A DNA stretch of 64,000 bases, taken from Patescibacteria group bacterium (GTDB lineage: Bacteria > Patescibacteria > Paceibacteria > UBA6257 > 2-01-FULL-56-20). The stretch covers positions 1 through 64,000 of the forward strand of contig JAGXBC010000003.1 of assembly GCA_018971305.1 (NCBI GenBank), written 5' to 3'. The notes under the pieces are model-generated. The model was not told the origin of the DNA. It searched no databases and was given only the letters and a program-made list of their open reading frames with translations. A program made the translations under genes and the position numbers. Positions 43,797 to 52,936 of the stretch are shown piece by piece (within the stretch, counting starts at the first letter, position 1; every line of letters begins with the position of its first letter).

Positions 43797-44336
43797 ATGG
43801 GCGAAGAAGAAATCATAAAATTGATAAAATCTAAATCTCAAGCCGTCGCCGAAAACTTACTTTTAACCCCCGAACTTACCAAAATCAAAGAACAGATCGA
43901 GAAATTTTTAGACCAGAACCTAAAAGGCGATGGTTTGTTATCGTTACGTTATCGTAAATTTAAACTTCCTAACAAGCAGAGGACCTTGTGGTCGGACACA
44001 AGCGGATTTCCAATTGGTGGCGAAAATTGGATAAAGCCATATATAGATTTTTTCGAGCAGTATATAACGGAAAAGAAAATCGTAAATCGGCTTGAAGATG
44101 AAAAACTTTGGGTTGAATCAAGAACGCGGGGCAATGAGCAGCATCTATTGATTGGCGACAAGCAGAACGATGGGCAAAAAGTTCATTTGGTTTTTGGCGA
44201 AACCGGAGAAATAAGAATTGATAAAAAAGATCAACCCCCGGCCGAAGTTTTTAGAAAGGTAGAATCGGTATTAACTAAATCGGACGGGGACACCGTAAAA
44301 TCGACATTGGAGTTCTTCAGAGATAAGGTTGATTAA
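43797..44336 (+). CDS. Hypothetical protein, second of a pair
   Basis: 179 aa, soluble, Lys/Glu-rich. N-terminal helix (1-45), then a mixed region with W-S-D-T-S-G-F-P-I-G-G-E-N-W and a C-terminal beta/alpha part (H-L-V-F-G-E-T-G-E-I-R-I). I do not recognise it. Spacing of three bases from the upstream gene indicates an operon. No ribosome binding site. Confidence 0.65.
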   Translation: MGEEEIIKLIKSKSQAVAENLLLTPELTKIKEQIEKFLDQNLKGDGLLSLRYRKFKLPNKQRTLWSDTSGFPIGGENWIKPYIDFFEQYITEKKIVNRLEDEKLWVESRTRGNEQHLLIGDKQNDGQKVHLVFGETGEIRIDKKDQPPAEVFRKVESVLTKSDGDTVKSTLEFFRDKVD

Positions 44337-44584
44337 AATTTGTCGCCAAGCCCTAAAGGTGTCGCGACTCGGAGGCCTCAGTGAACCGGCAGAAGGCATG
44401 CTAAAATACCCTTATAAACTTGCTACTGGGGGCACTTAACTCCAGTGGCCCGCCAAGACAATTTATCATTATCGGATGAAGGGCCGGTAATTGACAAACT
44501 GATGGTATTTTGCAAAACTCCAGTCAGTTCTGGTGGGTTTATATTGGTACAGACCCCCCAATCTGATAGGGAGGTATAGAGATA

Positions 44585-44932
44585 ATGGTAAAAATATTCA
44601 GAGAGTTCTTCGGGCCTCGTCTGAATGGGATTTTGGGATTTCTTTTGCGCTCGGTAGTCCACGGTATCGTGCTGAATATATTTTGGGGATGGTTTATCAT
44701 TCCTTATTTCCCCTTGCCAAAATTGCCGCTGCCAGTCGCGATGGGAATTTATCTGATGATAGCTTTCGTTAAGCGCGACTATAGAAGCGATCTCATGAAA
44801 CATTCCGAAATGATTGATTATGACAACGAAGAAGCGGTTAAGCGGCTCTACGGGATAATGATGATGCGTGCCCTGTCCGCGTTAACGGCCGGGTGGCTGA
44901 TCCATTTATTATGCCTGAAATTTATCCGCTAA
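44585..44932 (+). CDS. Small membrane protein, unknown function
   Basis: 115 aa. Two or three membrane segments: ~28-58 (long, with a Pro-rich end), and ~92-112; the loop between is charged (K-R-D-Y-R-S-D-L, D-Y-D-N-E-E). GGGAGGT lies about nine bases before the ATG and a terminator follows. A competing minus-strand frame over the same bases has no such support. Not recognised. Confidence 0.68.
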   Translation: MVKIFREFFGPRLNGILGFLLRSVVHGIVLNIFWGWFIIPYFPLPKLPLPVAMGIYLMIAFVKRDYRSDLMKHSEMIDYDNEEAVKRLYGIMMMRALSALTAGWLIHLLCLKFIR

Positions 44933-45001
44933 CAAAAAATATGACAGCCTATACAAGATTTGCATCGGAAAACATTATTAATTCGCTAATATTTTTTACC
45001 G

Positions 45002-45033
45002 GCGGCCCGCGATAACGGCCGCTTTTTATTTTC
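45002..45033 (+). terminator. Terminator after the small membrane protein
   Basis: GCGGCC-cgcgataac-GGCCGC followed by TTTTTATTTTC. Confidence 0.82.
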
Positions 45034-45068
45034 TGGTAATCGCCGGTGGGATTTTATAAACTTTAGTA

Positions 45069-45575
45069 ATGCAGGAATATCTAAGCGATGCGGTTGTTTT
45101 GGATAAGGTTCAGAATGGCGATATGGACAGCAGGTTTTTTATGTTTACCAAGAAATTCGGTAAGCTGGCGGCCAAGGCGAAAAGCGCAAGGAAAATAACT
45201 TCCAAGCTTGCCGGACATTTGCAGCCGGGGAATTTGGTGAGCGCGCGTTTTATAGAAAGGAACGGTTTGCAGGTGGTTGATGCCTTGAAGCGGAACAAAT
45301 TAAACATAGGGCTTACCGAGTTATATTTTTTAAACAAATTACTTCACGAAGCCGAGCCGGAACAGCGTCTTTGGCACCTACTCGTTTCGGAACGCTTTGA
45401 TTGGATTGAAATTCTTAGGATATTGGGTTGGGACGCCGATGAAACATCGTGTCAAAACTGCAACACCGGAAAACCGGTGGCATTTGACATTGGGGTACAG
45501 GAATTTTTGTGTGAAAATTGTGCTATAAAAACACCGGCGGATAAGTTATTATATATAGTAAATGGCAAAGGATAG
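45069..45575 (+). CDS. recO: RecO-like DNA repair protein, short form
   Basis: 168 aa against ~230-250 for RecO. The N-terminal OB fold is recognisable (F-F-M-F-T-K-K-F-G-K-L-A-A-K-A-K, then L-Q-P-G-N-L-V). The C-terminal helical part is shortened but keeps C-Q-N-C (142-145) and C-E-N-C (162-165), the zinc site found in many RecO proteins. It would load RecA via RecF/RecR. The last 14 bases overlap the next gene. Confidence 0.75.
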   Translation: MQEYLSDAVVLDKVQNGDMDSRFFMFTKKFGKLAAKAKSARKITSKLAGHLQPGNLVSARFIERNGLQVVDALKRNKLNIGLTELYFLNKLLHEAEPEQRLWHLLVSERFDWIEILRILGWDADETSCQNCNTGKPVAFDIGVQEFLCENCAIKTPADKLLYIVNGKG

Positions 45576-47391
45576 CGGTAATATCGGTTATAAATCTCCC
45601 TGGGAGGAATCTTCGGAAACGTCTTCGGAGAAATCAAAGATTAGATTGGAGCCGCCCAAGAAACATGGGGAGTGGCACATATTTATTATCGGTGGCATAG
45701 TTTTTGTCTTACTAGCCGCCGGCGCCTATTATTTATATTCTTTAAGCCCCCGGGGCGCGGACGTAGGCATGCGCTTCATTAATCCGAGCCAGGTTTTGCT
45801 CGGAGAGCCGTTTACGCTTACGGCATCATATTCCAATTATTCTAATTATGTTTTGAAAGATGTTTCTCTGTCTCTCGTTTTGCCGGACGGTGTTTATTTA
45901 ACGGGACAGTCACAGGATCAAAGGGTTATTGAACAAACCTTGGGTGATTTGGGTCCGGGTAGCGTAAGCCAGCAAGATTTTAATTTAATAATTACGGATG
46001 GAAGCGATAGTGTTAAGAATATTACCGCCAAACTTAAATACTCAGCTCCCAATTCCAGTGCCCAATTTGAATACGACGCTCAGGCGGATGTGCTTGTCGG
46101 TCAGCCCGCTGTCAGCCTGAACATGACGGTGCCCCAAGGAGTTTTTAACGGCCAGGATTTTGATATCAAGATCGGATATAGCAATAACACCAATAAAGAT
46201 TTTAATAATCTCCGCCTTAAACTTGATTACCCTCCCATTTTCCAGTTTACGCGAAGCACGACCCAGTCTGACGGCAACGGCAATAATTCCTGGGATTTGG
46301 GGACGCTCGCTCCAGGTTCTGCCGGAACTATCTCGGTTACGGGTAATATTCTTGGTCCGGAAAAAGCATTCGTAAGTTTTAACGCGGGACTTTCTGCCGA
46401 CTATCTTGGGCAGACATATCAAATAAATTCCCAGAGCGCGAACACCTCCATTTCTTCCACTCCGCTTTCATTGTCGGTAAATATGTCCGGAGGCGGGGCG
46501 GGGGAAGCAGCAAAACCCGGTGATTTCCTTCTTTACACTCTTAATTATCAGAACAATTCCGACGTTGTTATGCAAAATGCGGTAATAACTGCGAATCCAA
46601 GCGGTGATATGCTCGATCTTTCAACTATCCAGACCCAAGGAAGTTTTAGCTCCTCAAATAATACTGTAACTTGGGCTGGAGCCAATACCCCGCAGCTTTT
46701 AAATATTGCCCCGGGCCAATCGGGTTCAGTGAGCTTCAAAGTAAAAGTTAAGAATGCCTATCCGATACGACTTATAAGTGATAAAAATTATACGCTCAAA
46801 GTCGCGGCGCAGATAGGATCTCCGACCGTGCCCACGGGCACGAATGCTTCAAAGACAATTGCCCTTGCCAATCTTGAAAGCAAGGTTGTCGGGAACGTAG
46901 TATTATCGTCCACGTCTTATTGGCGCGATGCCGCTTCCGGAATTTTAAATAGCGGTCCGTATCCGCCGCGGGACAATCAGCCTACCGACTATACGGTTCA
47001 TTGGGATATCATAAATTACGCAACAGACGTGACGAACGTAACTGTTTCGGCGTCCTTGCCATATGGTACGCGTCTTACCGGGGCAATAAAGAGCAATATG
47101 GATACCGAGCCATCGTACGATGCGAATTCCGGTGTCGTAACATGGCAGATTCCTTTCCTGCCTGCGACAAAAGGCATTGTTGGCGCTCCGGCAGAAGCCA
47201 TCTTCCAAATAGAAAATACTCCTTCTACTAATCAGGTTGGACAGACGATTCAGATTTTGGGGACGACGAATATTCAATGGACGGATTCTTTTACGGGCCA
47301 GCAGTTCCAGTCTTCGGCGGTGGCATTAGATACCAATTTGCCGTATGATACAACCGTAGCAGGAGTTCAGAATAAAAAAGTCCAGCCATAA
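45562..47391 (+). CDS. Membrane-anchored protein with DUF11-type beta domains
   Basis: 609 aa. Cytosolic head of ~38 residues rich in Ser/Glu, one membrane segment (~39-62, H-I-F-I-I-G-G-I-V-F), then an extracellular part made of at least four Ig-like/DUF11-style beta domains (repeated x-G-D-x-L-x-Y-T-L-N-Y-x-N and L-P-x-G-V/T patterns, for instance near 78, 198, 318 and 480). Such proteins usually form surface stalks. It overlaps recO by 14 bases; the ATG is the only one that keeps the membrane segment with a head. Confidence 0.82.
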   Translation: MAKDSGNIGYKSPWEESSETSSEKSKIRLEPPKKHGEWHIFIIGGIVFVLLAAGAYYLYSLSPRGADVGMRFINPSQVLLGEPFTLTASYSNYSNYVLKDVSLSLVLPDGVYLTGQSQDQRVIEQTLGDLGPGSVSQQDFNLIITDGSDSVKNITAKLKYSAPNSSAQFEYDAQADVLVGQPAVSLNMTVPQGVFNGQDFDIKIGYSNNTNKDFNNLRLKLDYPPIFQFTRSTTQSDGNGNNSWDLGTLAPGSAGTISVTGNILGPEKAFVSFNAGLSADYLGQTYQINSQSANTSISSTPLSLSVNMSGGGAGEAAKPGDFLLYTLNYQNNSDVVMQNAVITANPSGDMLDLSTIQTQGSFSSSNNTVTWAGANTPQLLNIAPGQSGSVSFKVKVKNAYPIRLISDKNYTLKVAAQIGSPTVPTGTNASKTIALANLESKVVGNVVLSSTSYWRDAASGILNSGPYPPRDNQPTDYTVHWDIINYATDVTNVTVSASLPYGTRLTGAIKSNMDTEPSYDANSGVVTWQIPFLPATKGIVGAPAEAIFQIENTPSTNQVGQTIQILGTTNIQWTDSFTGQQFQSSAVALDTNLPYDTTVAGVQNKKVQP

Positions 47392-47410
47392 AAAGTAAAA
47401 TATCAGCAAA

Positions 47411-48784
47411 ATGGATAACTTTATGGAGAAAATAGTTTCTTTGGCCAAGCGGCGCGGTTTTGTTTTCCCCGACTCGGAAATTTACGGGGGATTGGCGAAT
47501 ACTTGGGATTTTGGTCCATTAGGCGTAGAGCTAAAAAACAATATAAAAAATTCCTGGTGGAGCAGATTCGTACATCAGCGCGACGACATTGTCGGGCTTG
47601 ATGCCGCGCTTATAATGAATCCGAAAGTTTGGGATGCGAGCGGCCACCTCCGCGGTTTCAAAGACTTTTTAATAGAGTGCAAACATTGCCATGAACGTTT
47701 CAAGGTTGAGGACCTTTTGGGGGGAGGCGGCTGGGAAAAAGAATACGAATTTTTGGAAACGCTTTCGCCGGGCGATCAGGAAAAAAGAGTACGCGACCTT
47801 TTTAAGAAATGCCCCAACTGCAGCACGGTTGGACAGTTCGCCGTACCGCGAAAATTTAATCTGATGTTCAAAACTTTTTTCGGTCCCGTTTATGACGAAA
47901 AATCAACTGTCTATTTCCGACCGGAAACCGCGCAGGCGATGTTCGTTGATTTTAAAAACATCCTCAATAGTTCAAGAATAAAATTGCCATTCGGCATTGC
48001 GCAGATAGGCAAGGCCTTCAGGAACGAAATTACTCCGGGCAATTTCATTTTCCGGACGAGAGAATTTGAGCAGATGGAAATAGAATATTTCGTGGAAGAA
48101 AAAGATTGGGAAAAACATTTTGAATATTGGCGTACGGAGGTGCCGTCCTGGCTTAAAGAGATCGGCATTGATTCCAACAAACTCCACGAATTGGAAGTTC
48201 CGGACGGCGAGCGGGCGCATTATTCCAAGAGGACGATAGATTTTGAATACGACTTTCCCTTCGGTAAAAAAGAGCTTTTCGGCCTGGCCTACAGGACAGA
48301 TTTTGATTTGAAGAACCACGAGACTGCTTCCGGCGAGAATATGAAATATAAAGATGCGGAAACCGGCAAAGAATTCTGGCCCCATGTTATTGAACCGAGT
48401 TTGGGCGTGGAGCGTACGTTTTTGGCGGTTCTCGCGTCGGCCTACAGTGAAGACGGCGACAGGGTCGTGCTGAAATTGCCGCCGGCCATCGCTCCATACA
48501 AAGCTGCAGTCTTTCCGCTTCTTGCCAACAAACCTGAGCTTGTGAAGCTGGCACGGAAAATTTATGAGGATTTAAGAAAGAAATTTTACGTTGCCTGGGA
48601 CGAGAGGGGAAATATCGGCAAGCGTTATTACGCGCAGGACGAAATCGGCACGCCGCATTGTATCACCGTGGACTTCGATTCTCTTGAGAAGGGCGACGCG
48701 ACTGTCCGTGATAGAGATACTGCAAAACAGGAGAGAATTAAAATAGACAGATTGGAAGAATATATAGGTAGGGGTCTGATATAG
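47411..48784 (+). CDS. glyQS: Glycyl-tRNA synthetase, dimeric type
   Basis: 457 aa, the alpha2 single-chain form rather than the bacterial glyQ + glyS pair. N-terminal F-P-D-S-E-I-Y-G-G-L-A-N-T-W-D-F-G-P is diagnostic. Motif 2 F-R-N-E-I-T-P (~207), motif 3 E-P-S-L-G-V-E-R-T-F (~330), C-terminal anticodon domain. C-K-H-C and C-P-N-C form a zinc insert near 95-137. Part of a plus-strand run with murA. Confidence 0.97.
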   Translation: MDNFMEKIVSLAKRRGFVFPDSEIYGGLANTWDFGPLGVELKNNIKNSWWSRFVHQRDDIVGLDAALIMNPKVWDASGHLRGFKDFLIECKHCHERFKVEDLLGGGGWEKEYEFLETLSPGDQEKRVRDLFKKCPNCSTVGQFAVPRKFNLMFKTFFGPVYDEKSTVYFRPETAQAMFVDFKNILNSSRIKLPFGIAQIGKAFRNEITPGNFIFRTREFEQMEIEYFVEEKDWEKHFEYWRTEVPSWLKEIGIDSNKLHELEVPDGERAHYSKRTIDFEYDFPFGKKELFGLAYRTDFDLKNHETASGENMKYKDAETGKEFWPHVIEPSLGVERTFLAVLASAYSEDGDRVVLKLPPAIAPYKAAVFPLLANKPELVKLARKIYEDLRKKFYVAWDERGNIGKRYYAQDEIGTPHCITVDFDSLEKGDATVRDRDTAKQERIKIDRLEEYIGRGLI

Positions 48785-48802
48785 TTTGTAATAAAAATAT
48801 TT

Positions 48803-50062
48803 ATGAAATTCATAATCCGCGGCGGTAAGCGTCTTGCCGGGACAATTGAGGTTAACGGCGCTAAAAACTCCGTCTTGAAAGCGATGGCCGCTTCGCTTTT
48901 GTTTTCCAACCCGATTACCATAAAAAATACTCCGTTCATTGAAGATGTTTTGCGTATGCGTGAACTTTTGGAAGATTTGGGGGCGAAAGTTGAAGAAGGG
49001 GACAGGATGCTTGTAATAGATCCAACCAGTGTGCGGGATGGAAAGCTTAATAAGGAGATTGCCGAGCGTTTGCGGGCTTCAATCGTTCTCGCCGGACCGC
49101 TTCTCGCGCGCAACGGCTGGGCCGATTTTCCCTATCCCGGGGGCTGCGTTATAGGCAAGAGGCCGATAGACATTTTCCTTTCCGGCTGGCAGGCGATGGG
49201 GGCGAAAATCATGGACGGCAAGGATCATTTTCGTGTAACGGCAAAAAAACTACGCGGTGCTGACTTTGCTTTTCGTGTGGTCTCGGTTACCGGAACCGAA
49301 ACGATGATGATGACGGCCGCGCTCGCCTCGGGGAAGACTGTTTTACGGAATGCGGCAATGGAACCGGAAATTCTGTCGCTTGCCGATTTTTTGAACGATT
49401 CTGGAGCGAAAATATCAGGTGCCGGAACGCCGAAGATAGAAATAATTGGGACAGGTGGCAGATTGTTACGCGCCAAGCGTCCTTTTACTGTGATTCCCGA
49501 TAGAATTGAAGCCGGAAGTTTTCTGATTCTGGGCGCTGCTATCGGAAAAAAAATAAAAGTTGCCGGATGCGAGCCGGAGCACATGACCGCGATCATTACT
49601 GCTCTTCGGGAAGCGAACGTACCGCTCGAGATCGGTAAGGATTTTATTTCCGTAAGCAAGCCGCGCAATTTAAAGGCAGTGAATGTCCAGACGCGGGAAT
49701 ATCCGGGATTTCCAACTGACCTGCAGGCGCCATTCGCGGTTTTAATGACGCAGGCGGAAGGCGAGAGCGTTATTTTTGAAACTATTTGGGAGAGCAGGTT
49801 CGGTTATGCGGAAAATTTGAAAAGGATGGGGGCGAATATCTTTTTGGCCGACCAGCACAGGATTTTAATAAAGGGGCCTCATCACCTGCGAGGACGAGAG
49901 ATAGAAAGTCCCGACTTGCGCGCAGGTTTGGCTCTTATTGTTGCAGCTCTCCTCGCCAAAGGCGAATCGGTTATAAGCAACATTTACCAAATAGACCGCG
50001 GTTACGAGAAGATAGATGAACGGTTAAGGGAGCTCAGTGCCGAGATTCAAAGGATAAACTAG
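48803..50062 (+). CDS. murA: UDP-N-acetylglucosamine 1-carboxyvinyltransferase
   Basis: 419 aa. First committed step of peptidoglycan synthesis (phosphoenolpyruvate transfer). K-N-S-V-L-K near residue 22 and the loop P-G-G-C-V-I-G near 115 keep the Cys that fosfomycin alkylates. The C-terminal D-L-R-A-G-L-A-L is typical. Fits a wall-bearing CPR cell and lies directly upstream of mreB. Confidence 0.97.
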   Translation: MKFIIRGGKRLAGTIEVNGAKNSVLKAMAASLLFSNPITIKNTPFIEDVLRMRELLEDLGAKVEEGDRMLVIDPTSVRDGKLNKEIAERLRASIVLAGPLLARNGWADFPYPGGCVIGKRPIDIFLSGWQAMGAKIMDGKDHFRVTAKKLRGADFAFRVVSVTGTETMMMTAALASGKTVLRNAAMEPEILSLADFLNDSGAKISGAGTPKIEIIGTGGRLLRAKRPFTVIPDRIEAGSFLILGAAIGKKIKVAGCEPEHMTAIITALREANVPLEIGKDFISVSKPRNLKAVNVQTREYPGFPTDLQAPFAVLMTQAEGESVIFETIWESRFGYAENLKRMGANIFLADQHRILIKGPHHLRGREIESPDLRAGLALIVAALLAKGESVISNIYQIDRGYEKIDERLRELSAEIQRIN

Positions 50063-50084
50063 TGCGTTATAAGGCCTATTTTGA

Positions 50085-50113
50085 TTGACTTTACGGCGCG
50101 CTTGGCGTTAAAT
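50085..50113 (+). promoter_or_regulatory. mreB promoter TTGACT-17-TTAAAT
   Basis: The -10 ends 8 bases before the ATG, a leaderless-type arrangement. Confidence 0.5.
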
Positions 50114-50121
50114 TAAAGCTA

Positions 50122-51129
50122 ATGTTCACTCGCAAAATAGGCATAGATTTAGGCACGGCCAACACCGTGGTTTTTGTGCCCGGCAAGGGCTTTATCATCA
50201 ACGAGCCGACTATCGTAGCTCTTACAAAACCCGATAACACGGTTTTGGCGGTTGGTTTGGAGGCGAAAGAAATGATAGGCCGGACGCCGGAAGAAATAGT
50301 TGCTTACCGTCCGCTTAAAGACGGGGTCATCGCCGACTACTATATCACGAAAGCGATGCTCACATATTTTATTTCTAAGGCAGTCGGCTGGTTCAATATT
50401 ATAAAACCAGACGTTGTTATCTCCGTGCCGGCGGGAATTACTCAGACCGAACGGCGGGCGGTGATGAACGCCGCCAGAGAAGCCGGTGCCGGGAACGCTT
50501 TTATTGTGCGCGAACCGGTTTTAGCCGCGCTTGGAGCAGGCATTCCCATTAACGCCCGTTCGGGAAACATGATAATCAACATCGGCGGCGGTACATCGGA
50601 GGTTGCGGTTATAGCTTTAGGAAATATAGTTTCCTGGACAAGCCTGCGTATTGCCGGAAATAAATTTGATCAGGCCGTGAGCGATTACGTTAAAAAGAAA
50701 TACTCCTTGGCTATTGGTGAGCAGACGGCCGAAAACGTAAAGATTCAGATTGGTTCGGCCTTGTCCACCAAGGAGAAATTGGAATACCAGCTGCGGGGTC
50801 GGGATTTAATAACCGGTCTGCCTAAAGATATAACAATAAACTCCAACGAGATTGCCGAAGCCCTGAATCCGCATCTTTTGGAAATAGCGAGTTCTATTCA
50901 GAATGTTTTTAATGTTACGCCGCCTGAACTTGTTGCCGACATTATGGAGAAAGGGATAATTCTTTCGGGTGGTAGCGTTCAGCTTCATCACATGCCGGAA
51001 TTTTTTGAAAGATTTTTGGGCGTGCAGGCCTACGTTGCCGAGGATCCGCTTTTCTGCGTCGCTCGCGGCACCGGATTAATTCTGAGTCATTTGGATATGT
51101 ATAAGAGGACGTTATTAAATAAGCGATAG
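50122..51129 (+). CDS. mreB: Rod shape-determining protein MreB
   Basis: 335 aa actin-like ATPase. Phosphate 1 G-I-D-L-G-T-A-N-T, phosphate 2 I-N-I-G-G-G-T-S-E, adenosine motif G-I-I-L-S-G-G-S. Polymerises under the membrane to guide wall synthesis. mreC and mreD do not follow. Confidence 0.97.
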   Translation: MFTRKIGIDLGTANTVVFVPGKGFIINEPTIVALTKPDNTVLAVGLEAKEMIGRTPEEIVAYRPLKDGVIADYYITKAMLTYFISKAVGWFNIIKPDVVISVPAGITQTERRAVMNAAREAGAGNAFIVREPVLAALGAGIPINARSGNMIINIGGGTSEVAVIALGNIVSWTSLRIAGNKFDQAVSDYVKKKYSLAIGEQTAENVKIQIGSALSTKEKLEYQLRGRDLITGLPKDITINSNEIAEALNPHLLEIASSIQNVFNVTPPELVADIMEKGIILSGGSVQLHHMPEFFERFLGVQAYVAEDPLFCVARGTGLILSHLDMYKRTLLNKR

Positions 51130-51139
51130 ATTTGTTAAA

Positions 51140-52054
51140 ATGGAAAAGATTCGTTGCGTACTTCACGGAAGTTTCCAAAAACATTTTGCGGAGATTCAGC
51201 GCGTCCGGCGGATTTTTGAAGCGGCAGGTATTGAGGTGCTCGCCCCGGCGGCGTCAGAGATTGCGCGTTTTGAAAACGGTTTTGCCGTTTTGGAATCAGA
51301 CATGGCAGTCGACCAGCGACTCATAGAATTGCGCTATCTCCATAATCTAAATAAACTTGGTGCGGACGGCTTCAGTTATTTTGTGAACCCCGAAGGATAT
51401 ATCGGGAAAAGCGTTTCGTATGAACTAGGCATTGCCCAAATCTCGAACACGCGCTGTTTTTTTATGGAAAAGCCAAAAGACCATCCGGTTTACATTCATA
51501 AAAATTCCGTTTGGCATCCGAAGCTTTTGGCGGAATATATCGCCGAATACCGAAAATTACCCGACCCGGAGATTCATCCAGACGAAGCCGTGATTCACGC
51601 GCTTTGGGAAGAGCTTATCGTGCCTGGTTCCGTGGTGACAGTAGGCGGCATCATAGAATATGCAGGAACTGCAAAAAAAGAAAAAGAAATCTTGCTCGTG
51701 AAGACCCACAAATGGGGCGGAAGATATTCAATTATCGGCGGCAAAGTGCGCCGCAGTGAACGATTAGCAGAAGCACTAGTACGCGAAGTAAGGGAAGAAG
51801 CCGGGCTTCGCGGCAGCGTGGGCGATCATATCGTTACATTCGATCAGATCAAGCACTCCGGCTACTATCTTAAAGAAGTGAGCCACATTTTCGTGGACAA
51901 TATTGTGCAAGTTTCCAATAAAAAAGTTGTTTTGAACGAAGAGGCAGAGGAATTTATCTGGATGCCGGCTTGCACCGCGCTCCGTGATTTAGATATAGAG
52001 CCGAACGCACGCCATACAATACAGTTGTACGCTGATATGGGTGCGGTAGGATAA
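51140..52054 (+). CDS. Fusion of a deoxyribosyltransferase-like domain and a NUDIX hydrolase
   Basis: 304 aa. Residues 1-125 look like the nucleoside 2-deoxyribosyltransferase/DNPH1 fold (L-H-G-S-F at 8-12; F-V-N-P-E-G-Y-I-G-K-S-V-S-Y-E-L-G near 85, where the Glu of Y-E-L-G is the usual nucleophile position). Residues ~155-304 are NUDIX, with the box G-K-V-R-R-S-E-R-L-A-E-A-L-V-R-E-V-R-E-E and A-G-L at ~198-220 matching GX5EX7REUXEEXGU. Together they suggest cleaning or salvage of modified (deoxy)nucleotides. Follows mreB by 10 bases and precedes holB by 4. Function inferred. Confidence 0.75.
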   Translation: MEKIRCVLHGSFQKHFAEIQRVRRIFEAAGIEVLAPAASEIARFENGFAVLESDMAVDQRLIELRYLHNLNKLGADGFSYFVNPEGYIGKSVSYELGIAQISNTRCFFMEKPKDHPVYIHKNSVWHPKLLAEYIAEYRKLPDPEIHPDEAVIHALWEELIVPGSVVTVGGIIEYAGTAKKEKEILLVKTHKWGGRYSIIGGKVRRSERLAEALVREVREEAGLRGSVGDHIVTFDQIKHSGYYLKEVSHIFVDNIVQVSNKKVVLNEEAEEFIWMPACTALRDLDIEPNARHTIQLYADMGAVG

Positions 52055-52058
52055 GGTT

Positions 52059-52898
52059 ATGCTCATTGGCCACGAAAAGATTGTTGAAGACTTAAAAAAA
52101 CTTGCGAGCGGCGGGAAATTGGCGCACGGCTATATTTTTTTTGGGTTGGCGATGACGGGCAAGCGGACAACCGCTATTCAATTTGCTAATTTTTTGGAGG
52201 CGAAAAATGGTCCGGACATTGTCCTGCAGGATTGCCTGCTTATCGGACCGGACGAAAAGGGGACGCTGGGAATTGATGCCGTGCGCTCGTTGAAGAATTT
52301 TCTCTGGCAGAAACCAAACGTAAGTTCCAAAAGGACAGCCATCCTGGACGGAGCGGAGAATATGACAGGCGAAGCGAGGAATGCTTTATTGAAAATTGCC
52401 GAAGAGCCGCCGCCGTCAACGCTCTTGATTCTGATAACCTCAGATATTGAAAGTATCGGCGAAACTGTTTCTTCCCGTTTGCAAAAAATATATTTTTCTC
52501 CCGTGAAGAATAATCTGATATCAGAATGGCTCTGTGCCGAAATTGGACTGCCGAAAAAAACCGCAGAGGAGTTGGCGGCTCGGTCCGGCGGGCGTCCTGG
52601 TTTCGCTTACGACTTGGCCAAGGACAAGAAATTTAAGGAGAGCATTGATAATGCCGAAAAATTTCTCAAGTTATCTGCAGATAAGGGTCGGGATTTTATT
52701 AAGAAGCTGGTAGAGCCGGATGATTTTTCTCTTGTGGACTTCATGGATTTTTTGATATTACTTGCGGCGGAATCAGGAATAAAAAATAAAAAAAGCACCG
52801 AGCGTTGGCATAAGCTTTTAAAATTGCGGTACGATGCCGCCTATCTCAATTTGAATCCGCGTTTGCAGCTGGAGAATTTACTATATAGCGCAAATTAG
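52059..52898 (+). CDS. holB: DNA polymerase III delta-prime subunit (clamp loader)
   Basis: 279 aa. AAA+ fold: G-H-E-K-I-V-E-D-L and A-H-G-Y-I-F-F-G near the N-terminus, a degenerate P-loop (G-L-A-M-T-G-K-R-T), and the S-x-R sensor in S-S-R-L-Q-K near 147. E-A-R-N-A-L-L-K-I-A-E-E-P-P is diagnostic. No zinc module. Four bases after the NUDIX fusion. Confidence 0.9.
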   Translation: MLIGHEKIVEDLKKLASGGKLAHGYIFFGLAMTGKRTTAIQFANFLEAKNGPDIVLQDCLLIGPDEKGTLGIDAVRSLKNFLWQKPNVSSKRTAILDGAENMTGEARNALLKIAEEPPPSTLLILITSDIESIGETVSSRLQKIYFSPVKNNLISEWLCAEIGLPKKTAEELAARSGGRPGFAYDLAKDKKFKESIDNAEKFLKLSADKGRDFIKKLVEPDDFSLVDFMDFLILLAAESGIKNKKSTERWHKLLKLRYDAAYLNLNPRLQLENLLYSAN

Positions 52899-52916
52899 AT
52901 TAAGTCACAATTGTGG

Positions 52917-52922
52917 TATAAT
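52917..52922 (+). promoter_or_regulatory. Extended -10 box before frr
   Basis: TGTGG-TATAAT ends 14 bases before the frr ATG. Confidence 0.45.
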
Positions 52923-52936
52923 CTCACTGAATCAAT

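Noticed and set aside
44423..44803. 126-codon minus-strand frame
   Set aside because: Overlaps the small membrane protein, which has a good ribosome binding site and terminator; this one has neither.
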